Positions 47,101-55,661 of a DNA stretch of 64,000 nucleotides are shown in pieces (the stretch's first letter is position 1; each line of letters begins with the position of its first letter). Source of the DNA: Eikenella sp963515595 (GTDB taxonomy: Bacteria > Pseudomonadota > Gammaproteobacteria > Burkholderiales > Neisseriaceae). The stretch is taken from assembly GCA_963515595.1 (NCBI GenBank), contig CAUPYH010000001.1, positions 21,331 to 85,330 of the forward strand, given 5' to 3'. The notes under the pieces are model-generated. The model saw nothing but the letters and a program-made list of their open reading frames with translations, had not been told where the DNA came from and searched no databases. The translations under genes and the position numbers were made by a program.

Positions 47101-48057
47101 GGCTTCTTCGGCGGGATTGAGCGCGAGGTTGAACACCAAATCGGCGGCGGGCAGGGAGGGATCGAACCATTCGGGGTTGATTTGGCGGCCGTCGATGTTG
47201 AGGCTGACGATTTTGCGGTTGAGCAGCGGCTCAAAGGGGCGCAGTTTGCCGTTTACGGCAAAGTGGGAATCGCCGTTGTCCAGCTGGACGAGCAGCTCGG
47301 GGCTTTGCAGGCTGCCGTTCACTGCCACGGCGCTATCGGCTTGTTTGCCGTCCAGCTCGCCGCTACCCACGATTTGGCCGTCGAGCTTGAAGGGCGTGGC
47401 GGTGTTGAGCGTGGCGCTGCCGCTGAAATTGTGCCAGGGCAGGCGCAGGGAAACGATGTTGAGCTTGTGGTTTTGGTGGTCGAACTGGTAGCTGACCGCA
47501 CCGGATTCCACCACCGGGTTGTTGCTTTTGCCCAGCAGGATGCGGCCGACTTCGATTTTTTCAATTTGCACGCCCAAGGGCAAATCCACGCTTTCAGGTA
47601 GCCTCATCGGCGGGCGGTCTTCTTTGGGCGGGGTGGGTTTGCTGATGATGCGGATATCGCCGGCGGCCAGGCGGTTGACGTGCAGCTGCCGGTGCCACAA
47701 TTCATTGGGCTGCCATTGCAGCGCCACGCTGCTGATGTCTAAATCGGTGCCCTCGGTGGCTACCTGAATGCCGCTGCCTTGAAAGCCGCGCCACAGGCTG
47801 CCGTTCAGTTCCTTCACGCTGATGTTCACACCAAACCAGGAAGGGATTTTGGTGATGCCGAAGCGCAGGCCGGATTCGGTGCCCACCAGCCACACCACGG
47901 CGGCCACCAGAAGCGTGAGCAGCAGCAAAAAGGCGGAAAGCAGGCGGCGCAGCCAGCGGCGGCGCGGCTTCTTCGGCGGAGTGTTGCCGGCAGCGGCTTC
48001 ATTTTCGGCGTCGGGCGGCAGGGTGTCGGAATCAACGGGTAGGGCGGTATCGGTCAT
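44161..48057 (-). CDS. tamB: Translocation and assembly module protein TamB
   Basis: A 1298-aa AsmA/TamB-family protein: an N-terminal cytoplasmic tail and membrane anchor (residues about 35-55, L-S-A-F-L-L-L-L-T-L-L-V-A-A-V-V-W), a very long beta-helical groove domain, and a C-terminal DUF490/TamB domain (residues about 960-1298). It bridges the periplasm, moves lipids or proteins to the outer membrane and pairs with TamA. Its ATG directly follows the tamA stop (TAAATG). Length is close to E. coli TamB (1259 aa). Several DUS copies are tolerated in-frame as Gly-Tyr-Leu-Lys. Confidence 0.92.
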   Translation of the reverse strand: MTDTALPVDSDTLPPDAENEAAAGNTPPKKPRRRWLRRLLSAFLLLLTLLVAAVVWLVGTESGLRFGITKIPSWFGVNISVKELNGSLWRGFQGSGIQVATEGTDLDISSVALQWQPNELWHRQLHVNRLAAGDIRIISKPTPPKEDRPPMRLPESVDLPLGVQIEKIEVGRILLGKSNNPVVESGAVSYQFDHQNHKLNIVSLRLPWHNFSGSATLNTATPFKLDGQIVGSGELDGKQADSAVAVNGSLQSPELLVQLDNGDSHFAVNGKLRPFEPLLNRKIVSLNIDGRQINPEWFDPSLPAADLVFNLALNPAEEADTLAGLLEVRNQAPAPINGNGIPVAGINGKLKVDTSGKLHLDNVDTELAAGGRITFNGNIDSANQNMAVDAAVQQFKLQDILKQKLDLSLDGDIKLSGSLGSPQADWQLKAGQTATSGTFQLLTDKTNRQRSISLQQVKITPANGGEMHGEALLELFQGRKITARVNSTRFNPAAVLADLPQGSVNGSVKLDGSLGQSPDLHLLLDWQNSQLSDAPLAGKADLRYQNDHLPKADLHLLLGRNRIHADGSFGKAGDRLNLDIDAPNLNLFGFGLTGYLKAQGFLSSDPAKLTADLHGHADSLAVQNAVRIDRLDFDLKGSPDLNQPLNIKLDGRKIHIGSTQIDNINLNANGSGKSHSITGNSSLSLSGKPFRLNLAANGGLNNEQQWNGRIGQLDIGGTFNLKLLNPIQIEAGAKRVRLDNARWAAMGGSLNLHNFVWEKQSGISSKGNATNLHLQELDNLIGLGKDDKSVKLQLVVAGDWDLRYSRDATGYLKLTQQSGDVVIPYRQQALGLSNLVLDTRFQSGRIDNRLTGKTRYGTLDASVAVSQQFGNAISQAPINGYLKLDIPELDAIRNLLPGGMSAKGALTIDTTVSGNVGEPRLNGTTTGKNLYYRDRNTGVILDNGSLSSRFQGRDWVIDSLKFTRKDGSVELKGRVNLTGTTPDVDVNAQFTRYPILDNPNRKLTLSGNSRLLYNPGRGMALNGELKVDSGHFGFQKSSMPGLDDDVVVLGEEKPADTSTATPIEMNLTLDLNDNFRFSGQGLDVLLGGKLTLSAQPKENVRAVGTVNIVRGQYKAYGQDLVINKGHISFVGPIASPNLNLRATRKYSPVGAGVEVLGSLDNPRVSLVSNEPMSDKDKLSWLILGRASSGNESDEATVAAAAGAFLAGNINDKIGLLDDFGMTTRRTRNTQTGELNPAEQVITFGKRITNELYLGYEYSVTSANQAVKLIWQINSTLQAISRVGTDSVSGEVRYTIRFD

Positions 48058-49899
48058 TTAGAATCGGGTTCCCAGGCTGATGTGCCAGCGCAGTTTACGG
48101 TCTTGGTGGCCGTAGGCCAAATCGAAGGAGAAGGGGGCAATCGGGCTAAACCAGCGCAGGCCGACGCCGCTGCCGTGATGCCAGTTCATATTGGTGAAGT
48201 TGTGGCTCACCGAGCCCATATCGTGAAACAGCGCCAACGCGAAGTTTTTGCCGATCGGTTTTTGATATTCGAAGCTGGCCACGGCCAAGGCGCGGTCGGG
48301 CAGCACGGAATTATTCGGGCCTTTCAGGCCGATGCTGTCTTGCTCGTAGCCACGCACGCTGTTGGCACCGCCGCTGCGGAACAGCAATACGGAGGGCACG
48401 TCCAAATCTTGGTTGGAATGGGTGTAGCCCAGTTCGCCGCGCGCGATGAAGGTGCCGATGGTTTTGTGTTCTTCAGGCGTGAAATAGTAGCCGGCGCGGC
48501 CGTGTACGCGCTGCACCACGGCGGACGAACCGAGCGAGCCGACGGTGGCGCCTACCTTGCCTTCCAAATAATAGCCGTTGGCCGGGCGCAGCAGGGTTTC
48601 GATGTTTTGGCGGCGCCAGGCGGCGGTAAGCATCAGCACATTGCTGCGGCCGAAGTCGGGGCCGCCCACAACGTGGCGTGATTCGGTGATGTATTCCAGC
48701 CCGAAGCGCGCTTCGATGCCGTCGCGGTCGCGCACGCGCCAGATGCCGGATTGGAGGGTGTTTTTATCCAGCTTCTGCGTGGTGGAGCTGTTGTAGGCGA
48801 TGTTGCCTGTCCAATACCAGCCGTTGCTGTTGCGCGGTTGGCTCAGGCCGACGCTGGCGCTTTTCTCGTAGCGGTTTACGTCGGTGGCACCGGCAAACAC
48901 ATAGCCTCGGTTGAACACATTGTAGTGTTCGTAGCCCAGGCGGATGCCGGGGCCGTCTTTGGAATCGTAGCGCAGGCCGATATCGAATTTCTGGCGCGGC
49001 ACTTCGCTCACCGACACCAACAGCGGCACGTGGTCGTCCACCATTTTGGAGAAATCGGCCTCCACCTGCGCGCGGCTGTAGTGGCTGTCTTGTTCCAGTG
49101 CCTGTTGGTAATCTAGGATTTTATCGAAATCGTAGGGTTCGCCAGGTTTAAACTGCGCCATGCCGGTAATCACCGAGGCAGGGTAACGCTCGTTGCCGCT
49201 CACTTGAATATCGCCGAAATACACCGGCTGTTTGCTGTCTACGCTCACAGAGAGCACGGCTTGGCTGGTTTGCGGGTTGATGGTGGCGCGGCTTTCGGTG
49301 AGCGAGGCCAGCGGATATTTATAGCGGCGCACGGCGGAGAGCACCGAGTCTTTGCTGCTGCTCCACTCGCTGTTCACAAACGGCTGGCCCACCGGCAAGG
49401 CCCAGTTGGCCATGGCGCGTTTATAGTAGTTGGCCAATTCGGCGTCTTCCAACACCTTGCCCACAATCGACACTTCCACATTGCTCACCTGCGTGCGCGG
49501 CCCGGGTTTTACCGTGATGCGCCAGCCGCGGCCGTGCGGGGCTACCTGAATATCGGCGCGGAAATAGCCTTGCGAGCGCACAATTTGTTTGATTTCGTCT
49601 GGCGCTTCTTCGGCCAAAAACTGCATTTGTTCTTGGTCGATGTCGGCATCCGGCTCGGTTTGGCGGTTGATAATGGAAAGATGCTCGCGCAACAGTGCGG
49701 CCAAATCGGCAGGCGCATCAATGGAAATGGGGAAAGGCAGTTTGTTGGGATTAACCGTGGTGGGCTGCTCGATCGATTCTTTTTCTTTATTTTTTTGCAC
49801 CGAATTGGCAGCCGCCTCCCCTGCCTTGCCGTCGGCACGGGCGGGCAGGCTCAGCAGCAAGGCGGCAATTACGGCAAGGGGGAACAGAGGGGTTTTCAT
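48058..49899 (-). CDS. tamA: Translocation and assembly module outer-membrane protein TamA
   Basis: A 613-aa Omp85-family protein. The signal peptide (F-P-L-A-V-I-A-A-L-L-L-S-L-P-A-R-A) is followed by about 70 low-complexity residues, three POTRA domains (to about residue 310) and a 16-strand barrel ending in an aromatic F. It contains the L6 loop-type V-R-G-Y-E motif (S-V-R-G-Y-E-Q-D). It assembles with TamB in the outer membrane. The gene leads the tamA-tamB operon. Start at 49899 chosen for the signal peptide and GGCAATC context. Confidence 0.9.
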   Translation of the reverse strand: MKTPLFPLAVIAALLLSLPARADGKAGEAAANSVQKNKEKESIEQPTTVNPNKLPFPISIDAPADLAALLREHLSIINRQTEPDADIDQEQMQFLAEEAPDEIKQIVRSQGYFRADIQVAPHGRGWRITVKPGPRTQVSNVEVSIVGKVLEDAELANYYKRAMANWALPVGQPFVNSEWSSSKDSVLSAVRRYKYPLASLTESRATINPQTSQAVLSVSVDSKQPVYFGDIQVSGNERYPASVITGMAQFKPGEPYDFDKILDYQQALEQDSHYSRAQVEADFSKMVDDHVPLLVSVSEVPRQKFDIGLRYDSKDGPGIRLGYEHYNVFNRGYVFAGATDVNRYEKSASVGLSQPRNSNGWYWTGNIAYNSSTTQKLDKNTLQSGIWRVRDRDGIEARFGLEYITESRHVVGGPDFGRSNVLMLTAAWRRQNIETLLRPANGYYLEGKVGATVGSLGSSAVVQRVHGRAGYYFTPEEHKTIGTFIARGELGYTHSNQDLDVPSVLLFRSGGANSVRGYEQDSIGLKGPNNSVLPDRALAVASFEYQKPIGKNFALALFHDMGSVSHNFTNMNWHHGSGVGLRWFSPIAPFSFDLAYGHQDRKLRWHISLGTRF

Positions 49900-50015
49900 G
49901 GGCAATCTGCAATCGGTAAACATCAGGCCGGTGTGTGTGCGGCAAACTGCGGCATATTAGCATTTTTGCCTTACGTTTTATAGTAAAGGCAGGCAAAAGA
50001 AATCCAGCGGGCTGG

Positions 50016-50220
50016 TGTAGAAATCGACAGCGTTGTTTACACTTTCGGCTTTTGCTTGAAGACCTGGTTGAGCATCTATCCGGCATTGTCAAGAATGTCG
50101 ATAGACACGGGAAATCCGCTCTGTTCTTGATAATGGCGGATAGATGCTTACAAATCATTTAAGCAAAAACAAAAGCCATCTGCTTCAGAAAAAGTGTAAA
50201 CAACGCGACGATTTCCTACA
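50016..50220. mobile_element. MITE-like element with long terminal and internal inverted repeats
   Basis: Outer repeats share GCGTTGTTTACACTTT: left 50030-50045, right as AAAGTGTAAACAACGC at 50191-50206, with TGTAG/CTACA at the outer edges. Inner repeats AGCATCTATCCG (50071-50082) and CGGATAGATGCT (50137-50148) extend to 23 of 25 matching bases. The element is about 205 bp and has no gene. It occupies most of the 600-bp gap between tamA and sstT, the rest of which holds DUS copies at 50224-50235, 50280-50291 and 50303-50314. I do not recognise the parent IS. Confidence 0.65.
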
Positions 50221-50495
50221 GCAGGCTACCTGAAAGGGATGGTTGAGTTTGATTATCCAAACGGTCTGTTGTTGTGTGTTTCAGGTAGCCTCTATCCGCC
50301 CAAAGGCTACCTGAAAAACTCGCTCTCCCCGCCACATGCAGCTTGCGTGAGGAAGCGCTGTCAGTAAATATTTGTGCTGATACGTTCGTTTCTGTTAGAC
50401 TGAACTTTTTCCGCCCGGAACCATGGCTGAAGTAGGCTGATGCGTTAACAAGCACGGGCTTTGGCTATAGACAACCACACAACCTAGGGATTCGT

Positions 50496-51737
50496 ATGCA
50501 AAACAACACTCAAAGGAAAAGCCCGTTCGGCTTTTTCACCAGCCTGGGGCTGGTAACGCAGATTGCCATCGGCCTCGTGCTCGGCATTTTGGTGGGCGTA
50601 CTGGTGCGCAACACTGCCGCTGCCGGCGCAGTAGTGGAAATCGGTGCGATTTTGGGCAGCCTGTTTGTGGGCGCGCTCAAAGCGGTTGCACCGATTTTGG
50701 TGTTTGCCTTGGTCATTTCCGCCATCTCGCAGCACCGCAGCGGCAACCCCACCAATATCCGCCCGATTTTGGTGCTGTATTTGGTGGGCACGTTTGCCGC
50801 CGCCGTGGTGGCCGTGGGTGCGAGCTTCCTGTTCCCTTCGCAGCTCTTGCTCAGCGGCGTGGAAGCAGCCAGCAACGAAGCGCCCACCGGCATCGGCGAA
50901 GTGATGCGCCACCTGCTGATGAACCTGGTGTCCAATCCGATTCAGGCGCTGGCCAATGCCAACTACATCGGCATCCTGGCCTGGGCATTGGTGCTCGGCA
51001 CGGCTTTCCGCCAAGCCAGCGAACAAACCCGCACGCTGATCAACGATGTGGCCGAAGCCATTTCCAAAGTGGTGCGCGGTGTTATCCGCTTTGCCCCCTT
51101 GGGCATTTTCGGGCTGGTGTTGGTTACCATCGTGAAAGAAGGCTTCGACAAACTGGGCTTCTATCTGCACCTGTTGGCCGTATTGCTGGGCGCGATGCTG
51201 TTTGTGGCGCTGGTGGTGAACCCCATCATCGTGTTCACCCAAACCCGACGCAACCCCTTCCCGCTGGTGTTTACCTGCCTGCGTGAAAGCGGCGTAACCG
51301 CCTTCTTCACCCGTTCTTCCGCCGCCAACATCCCCGTGAACATGGCTTTGGCGAAAAAACTCGGCCTGCATGAAGACACTTATTCCGTGTCTATCCCGCT
51401 GGGCGCCACCATCAACATGGCCGGCGCGGCCATTACCATCACCGTGCTCACCATGGCCGCGGTGCACACCTTGGGCATCGCCGTGGATTTCTGGACGGCA
51501 CTGCTGCTGAGTGTGATTGCCGCCATCGGCGCCTGCGGCGCATCCGGCGTGGCCGGCGGCTCGCTGCTGCTGATTCCCATGGCCTGCAGCCTGTTTAACA
51601 TCCCCAACGACATCGCCATGCAGGTGGTGGGCGTGGGCTTCATCATCGGCGTGATTCAAGACTCTGCCGAAACTGCCCTCAACTCCTCCACCGACGTGCT
51701 CTTCACTGCTGCCGTGGATCAGTCGCACAAACGTTGA
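50496..51737 (+). CDS. sstT: Serine/threonine:sodium symporter SstT
   Basis: A 413-aa membrane protein of the dicarboxylate/amino acid:cation symporter family, with eight membrane helices and two re-entrant loops. SstT-like features are G-A-L-K-A-V-A-P-I-L-V-F, F-F-T-R-S-S-A-A-N-I-P-V-N, and I-P-L-G-A-T-I-N-M-A-G-A-A-I-T-I-T. Near-identity in layout with E. coli SstT (414 aa). Imports Ser and Thr. It is monocistronic, followed by a DUS-pair terminator. Confidence 0.93.
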   Translation: MQNNTQRKSPFGFFTSLGLVTQIAIGLVLGILVGVLVRNTAAAGAVVEIGAILGSLFVGALKAVAPILVFALVISAISQHRSGNPTNIRPILVLYLVGTFAAAVVAVGASFLFPSQLLLSGVEAASNEAPTGIGEVMRHLLMNLVSNPIQALANANYIGILAWALVLGTAFRQASEQTRTLINDVAEAISKVVRGVIRFAPLGIFGLVLVTIVKEGFDKLGFYLHLLAVLLGAMLFVALVVNPIIVFTQTRRNPFPLVFTCLRESGVTAFFTRSSAANIPVNMALAKKLGLHEDTYSVSIPLGATINMAGAAITITVLTMAAVHTLGIAVDFWTALLLSVIAAIGACGASGVAGGSLLLIPMACSLFNIPNDIAMQVVGVGFIIGVIQDSAETALNSSTDVLFTAAVDQSHKR

Positions 51738-51759
51738 TGGGTTGATTTGAATGCTAAAA

Positions 51760-51793
51760 AGGCTACCTGAAAATTTTCAGGTAGCCTTTTTAT
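51760..51793 (+). terminator. DUS-pair terminator after sstT
   Basis: AGGCTACCTGAA (51760-51771) and TTCAGGTAGCCT (51776-51787) with a 4-nt loop, followed by TTTTATT. Clear example of the uptake sequence reused as a transcription terminator. Confidence 0.88.
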
Positions 51794-51917
51794 TATCGGG
51801 CAAACCAGGTAGGGCACGTTGCTATTCCGCTATTTAGTCAAGTACATGGTTAAGAGCGAAACCTGTTTAAGGTTTCAGGTAGCCTTTCTTCCTCCTGCCG
51901 CTTATCTGCGGCAAGCC

Positions 51918-52271
51918 TTATAGCTCGCTGCCGCGCGGATGGGTTTGCCAAACGCTGCGTTCGGCCTTTAGGGCGTGTTGCAGTGTTTCTTTCGCCGCTT
52001 CAGGCCGTAGGCGGCCGCAGAGGAAGATATCGATGGCGGCGAAGCCGTGTTCGGGCCAGGTGTGGATGCTGAGGTGGGATTCGGCCAAGAGCAGCACGCC
52101 GGTTACGCCGCCTTCGCCGCCGAAGGTGTGGAAACGGCTTTCGAGCACGGTAGCGCCGATGTGGCGGGCGGTTTGCTCTAATGCGGTTTTCAGGTAGCCT
52201 TCGTTGCGCAGTAATTCGGGCGGGCAGCCGTATAAATCAAGCAGGCCGTGGCTGCCGGGGCTATGGCTCAT
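51918..52271 (-). CDS. speD: S-adenosylmethionine decarboxylase proenzyme
   Basis: A 117-aa class 1B AdoMet decarboxylase. L-A-E-S-H-L-S-I-H-T-W-P-E contains the Glu-Ser self-cleavage site that makes the pyruvoyl group, and F-G-G-E-G-G-V-T-G-V with the downstream I-D-I-F-L-C-G complete the fold. It supplies decarboxylated AdoMet for aminopropyl transfer. It overlaps the 48-aa membrane-peptide gene (ATGA) and closes the cluster 52268-55494, so it is likely to serve the divergent spermidine-synthase-like gene at 56623. Confidence 0.9.
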   Translation of the reverse strand: MSHSPGSHGLLDLYGCPPELLRNEGYLKTALEQTARHIGATVLESRFHTFGGEGGVTGVLLLAESHLSIHTWPEHGFAAIDIFLCGRLRPEAAKETLQHALKAERSVWQTHPRGSEL

Positions 52272-52414
52272 TTATGCCATCCCGAAGAATAGCCGCCGCC
52301 TACGCGCGAACCGTTGTAGGAACGGCTGCCGCTGCTGCCCATGAAGCTGTAGTTGTAAAAGGTGCTGGCCAGCATAGCTATGATGCTGAAAATCAAATAA
52401 GTATTTCTCGACAT
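52268..52414 (-). CDS. 48-aa membrane peptide in the polyamine/membrane cluster
   Basis: M-S-R-N-T-Y-L-I-F-S-I-I-A-M-L-A at the start makes a single membrane segment, and a Gly/Ser/Tyr-rich tail follows (G-S-S-G-S-R-S-Y-N-G-S-R-V-G-G-G-Y-S-S-G). It is coupled by ATGA to speD and lies 6 nt after the DUF4178 gene. Too small for standard gene tracks, but the coupling on both sides supports it. It resembles, in layout only, tiny membrane peptides seen in such clusters. Function unknown. Confidence 0.6.
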   Translation of the reverse strand: MSRNTYLIFSIIAMLASTFYNYSFMGSSGSRSYNGSRVGGGYSSGWHK

Positions 52415-52420
52415 TTTATT

Positions 52421-53980
52421 TCACTCATCTTCATCGTCGTCATCGCCGCTGAACACATTGCCGCGTTTGCCCAGAAAATACAGCACCATTATCGACAGCA
52501 TCGCGGCAAGGGATACATCTTCTTCCGAGGCCAGCATACTCAACCACGCCGGCACGTTGATGATGACAAACACGATTATTAGCAGCGTCATCAGCCCGTT
52601 CGACGGGCGGTCTGCATTCATATTGGCGCTGTATTGCGGGATATTGCTCTCCATGCCAAACCACTCGAATACGGTGCGATAGGGAATGGTGGTGCTTTGA
52701 CTCCAAGCTGCTTCGTGCCGGTTGCATTCGGCGCAGAGCTTGCCGTTGCTGTTGTGGCGATAGTCGCTGTAGAAATCCACGTCGCCCTGGCGGATGTGCC
52801 AGTAAAACGCACCGGCGGCCAAGACCACGCGGCCGCCGTAATCGTAGAGTTTGGGCAGGCCTTGCGGCTGGAACAAATCGCCATACAGGCGCGGCCACAC
52901 GTTGAGCGTTTCCGACACGCTCCATTCGCCGTCGCCGCTTTCCACCAGCCACATAAAGCCGGCCTGCGGCTCGAAGAGCAGGTATTCCGTCCACCGCCCG
53001 ACGGGCACGATACCGAGCGGCTTTTGGCCGAACATCAGATTGAACGCATCTTCCGGTTCCAGTTCGTCTTTGCGCACCGCGCCGATAAGGGTGTAGGTGC
53101 GGTTGTTAATGCGGGCTTCCGAACCGATTTTCAGGGTAAACGCATCAGCCTGCGCCTCGCGCCTGTTGTTGGCTTCCAGCAATTCCAGCTTGCCTTCTGT
53201 GGCATCCAGGTTGCTGCCGCAGCTGGGGCAGAGGATGGAAGGTGTGAGGCCGGTAATCCATTGCACCGGCGAGCCGCAGTTCGGGCAGCTTTCGGCCTGG
53301 CGTGTGCCTTTGAGCCGGCCGGCGCTATCGGCCACCTGCTCGCTGCTGCGGGTATTGCCAAGTTGTAAGTCGGCCAGCTTCACTCCCTGTCCCACAAACA
53401 CTTCGGGCGGGGAGGAAGCATAATCCAGCGTGAGGAAAATCTGTTCGCAACGCCAGTCGGCCACCTGGTTTTTCATCTGCGGCGGCACGGCGAAAGGCAG
53501 CTCGCCCTGTGCGGCGGCCTGCTCCAGCACGATATCGCGCACGTCGGCCGCCCAAAAGCGTTTGTTGCGGTATATCAGGCTGCTGCGGCCGGCCACTAGG
53601 CTGGAGAATTCGGGGATTTCCTGCAAGGGCTCGGCGGCGGGCAGGGTGAAGACGTATTGGTCGCCCGATTCGGAGAGCCAGCCGTTGGCGCCGTCTTCAA
53701 ACTGTACATACCACTCGTTCCACATGCCGGCATCGTATTTGGCCTGCAGGCGGCCGATGATGGCAAACGGGCGGTTGGCAAATGTGCCGGAGGTGCCGAT
53801 TTGCAGCGGGCTGAAGTCTTCCAATAGGGCGGAATCGCGGCCGCTGTCGATGATGCCTGCGCCTTGGCGCACCAATAGGCTGTGGCAGAAGCCGCACACC
53901 AGCGTAACCGCTGTGGCCGAATGCGCGTGCACGGGTGCGCCGCAGCTGGGGCAGTCGGTTTTAAAGAAGGGTTCGCTCAT
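52421..53980 (-). CDS. DUF4178 zinc-ribbon membrane protein
   Basis: A 519-aa protein. It has an N-terminal zinc ribbon (D-C-P-S-C-G-A-P-V and L-V-C-G-F-C-H), a first DUF4178 domain (residues about 60-200), a second zinc ribbon (S-C-P-N-C-G-S-P-V, I-L-C-P-S-C-G-S), a second DUF4178 (residues about 275-420) and two C-terminal membrane segments followed by an acidic tail. The repeated ribbon plus DUF4178 layout is complete. DUF4178 genes are known to cluster with speD, DUF350 and PspA/SPFH proteins. The role may be membrane-stress related. Confidence 0.75.
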   Translation of the reverse strand: MSEPFFKTDCPSCGAPVHAHSATAVTLVCGFCHSLLVRQGAGIIDSGRDSALLEDFSPLQIGTSGTFANRPFAIIGRLQAKYDAGMWNEWYVQFEDGANGWLSESGDQYVFTLPAAEPLQEIPEFSSLVAGRSSLIYRNKRFWAADVRDIVLEQAAAQGELPFAVPPQMKNQVADWRCEQIFLTLDYASSPPEVFVGQGVKLADLQLGNTRSSEQVADSAGRLKGTRQAESCPNCGSPVQWITGLTPSILCPSCGSNLDATEGKLELLEANNRREAQADAFTLKIGSEARINNRTYTLIGAVRKDELEPEDAFNLMFGQKPLGIVPVGRWTEYLLFEPQAGFMWLVESGDGEWSVSETLNVWPRLYGDLFQPQGLPKLYDYGGRVVLAAGAFYWHIRQGDVDFYSDYRHNSNGKLCAECNRHEAAWSQSTTIPYRTVFEWFGMESNIPQYSANMNADRPSNGLMTLLIIVFVIINVPAWLSMLASEEDVSLAAMLSIMVLYFLGKRGNVFSGDDDDEDE

Positions 53981-53992
53981 GATGGGTTCTTC

Positions 53993-54349
53993 CTAAGGGG
54001 CGGGCGGTTTGGCGGCAAATTTAGCGGCAATCTCGGCGGCTGTTAAATCGAAGCCGTCGCACAAGGGGGCGGCATCTTGGCCTGCAATGCCGGCAACGGT
54101 TTTCAGGTAGCCTGCAAACTCCAGAAAGACAGGCTGGTTTTGCGGCGTCAGGCAGAAAATGCCGTTGATTTGGTGCGAATCACGGAGGCGGCTCACCACG
54201 GCGCTGAGCGCATCCCAATCGGCGGCAGCCTGCTCCGGCGCAACGGCCTGCAAGTCGGCAATGGTCTGCAATTCCTCTGCGAAATCGAGAATGGTGGGTC
54301 GGCTTTGCAGATGTTTGGCGATGACTTGTACGGGGTTTATGGTTGGCAT
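53993..54349 (-). CDS. Hypothetical 118-aa protein of the cluster
   Basis: Soluble protein, helical first half (I-L-D-F-A-E-E-L-Q-T-I-A-D-L-Q), strand-rich middle (I-N-G-I-F-C-L-T-P-Q-N-Q-P-V-F-L-E-F), helical end. A DUS inside encodes Gly-Tyr-Leu-Lys. It lies 12 nt before the DUF4178 gene on the same strand and so belongs to the cluster. I do not recognise a family. Confidence 0.6.
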   Translation of the reverse strand: MPTINPVQVIAKHLQSRPTILDFAEELQTIADLQAVAPEQAAADWDALSAVVSRLRDSHQINGIFCLTPQNQPVFLEFAGYLKTVAGIAGQDAAPLCDGFDLTAAEIAAKFAAKPPAP

Positions 54350-54441
54350 GATGGTGGGATTTGGCTTTCAGGTAGCCTTTAAGCCGCGTTTGAGGCTACC
54401 TGAAAGCTTACGGATGACGCTTTTCAGGTAGCCTTAGGCAA

Positions 54442-55494
54442 TCAACCAATCAGCTGCTTGAGCACTTCGGCTTTGGCCTTCTCGTAGTCTTCGGCAGAAA
54501 TCAGATTGCCGTCAAGCAGGGTTTTGAGTTTGGCCAGTTTGGCTTGCGGGTCTTCAACAGAGGGGGCGGCGGGAGCAGCCGGAGCGGCAGGCTGGGCAGC
54601 CGGGGCGGGCGCGGCTTGGGCAGGCTGTTGGGGCTGCGTCATGCCGCTCATGGCGCCGGCCATGGCCTGGCCGATACCCGCGCCCACGCCGAGCCCGGCG
54701 CCGATACCGGCGATGCCGCCTTCGTTTTGCGCGGCCATCGGAATGGCGGTGGCGGTTTGGTATTGGGTGAATTTGCCCATGTCGCCGATGATGCCCATCG
54801 ACATTTTGCTGTCCAGCGCTTTTTGCACGTTCTCAGGCAGGCTCACGCTTTCCACGGTGAAGTTTTCCAGCGTGAGGCCGAGTTTGGCAAACTCGGGCAG
54901 CAGCAGCTCGTTCATTCTCTGCGACAGCAGCACTTGGTTGGCGGCCATATCGAGGAAGGGGATGCCGGACGTGCCGAAGGCGGCGGCCAGCTGGGTCATG
55001 GCGAGGTTGCGCAGCTGCTGTTCGAGCTGCTCGCCGCTGTAGGAAGCGCCCACGCCGGTTACTTCGCGGAAGAAGGCGGCGGGATCGCTGATGCGGTAGG
55101 CATACATGCCGAAGGAGCGCAGCTGAATCACGCCGAAATCGGCATCGCGCACGGTAACCGGCTGGGAAGTGCCCCAGCGGCGGGCGAGCTGCTGGCGGGT
55201 GTTGAAGAAGTAAACGTCGGATTTGAAGGGCGACTGGAATAATTTATCCCAGTTTTTCAGGTTGGTGAGGATGGGCAGGGTTTGGGTGGTGAGCGTGTAG
55301 CGGCCGGGCTGGAACACGTCGGCGGCTTTGCCCTCGTCCACAAACAGAGCGGCCTGCGCTTCGCGCACGGTGAGGCTGGCGCCGTTTTGGATTTCCTGGT
55401 CGGCCACGGGGAAGCGCCACATCAGCAGCCCTTCTTCGGGATTCGGCCATTCGATAACGTCGATAAACTGCTTCTTGATGAAATTGCCCAGCAT
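54442..55494 (-). CDS. SPFH/virion-core-like protein with SHOCT tail
   Basis: A 350-aa protein. The N-terminal 260 residues match the SPFH-type (YdjI-like) family: F-I-K-K-Q-F-I-D-V-I-E-W, F-N-T-R-Q-Q-L-A-R-R-W-G-T, L-R-S-F-G-M-Y-A-Y-R-I, L-E-N-F-T-V-E-S-V-S-L-P. A Gly/Ala/Pro linker leads to a C-terminal SHOCT motif (K-L-K-T-L-L-D-G-N-L-I-S-A-E-D-Y-E). SPFH proteins organise membrane domains. It heads the leftward cluster of DUF4178, 48-aa peptide and speD. I chose ATG 55494 for AAAGGAA upstream. Confidence 0.8.
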   Translation of the reverse strand: MLGNFIKKQFIDVIEWPNPEEGLLMWRFPVADQEIQNGASLTVREAQAALFVDEGKAADVFQPGRYTLTTQTLPILTNLKNWDKLFQSPFKSDVYFFNTRQQLARRWGTSQPVTVRDADFGVIQLRSFGMYAYRISDPAAFFREVTGVGASYSGEQLEQQLRNLAMTQLAAAFGTSGIPFLDMAANQVLLSQRMNELLLPEFAKLGLTLENFTVESVSLPENVQKALDSKMSMGIIGDMGKFTQYQTATAIPMAAQNEGGIAGIGAGLGVGAGIGQAMAGAMSGMTQPQQPAQAAPAPAAQPAAPAAPAAPSVEDPQAKLAKLKTLLDGNLISAEDYEKAKAEVLKQLIG

Positions 55495-55661
55495 GGGGAT
55501 TCCTTTCTTGATGGATAGGGAGAAGGGGAAGGCTACCTGAAAGCATGGCTGCAACGGGGCAGCCGGATACCTTGGCGCAACCAAGGCCACATTATTGCGC
55601 AGCTAAAATGGGGCAAATTTCTGCAAAACCAAATTTCAGGTAGCCCGTTGCGTACGCGTTG

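Noticed and set aside
50484..51728. 414-codon minus-strand frame across sstT
   Set aside because: Gly/His/Gln-rich reverse-frame composition. SstT on the plus strand is unmistakable.
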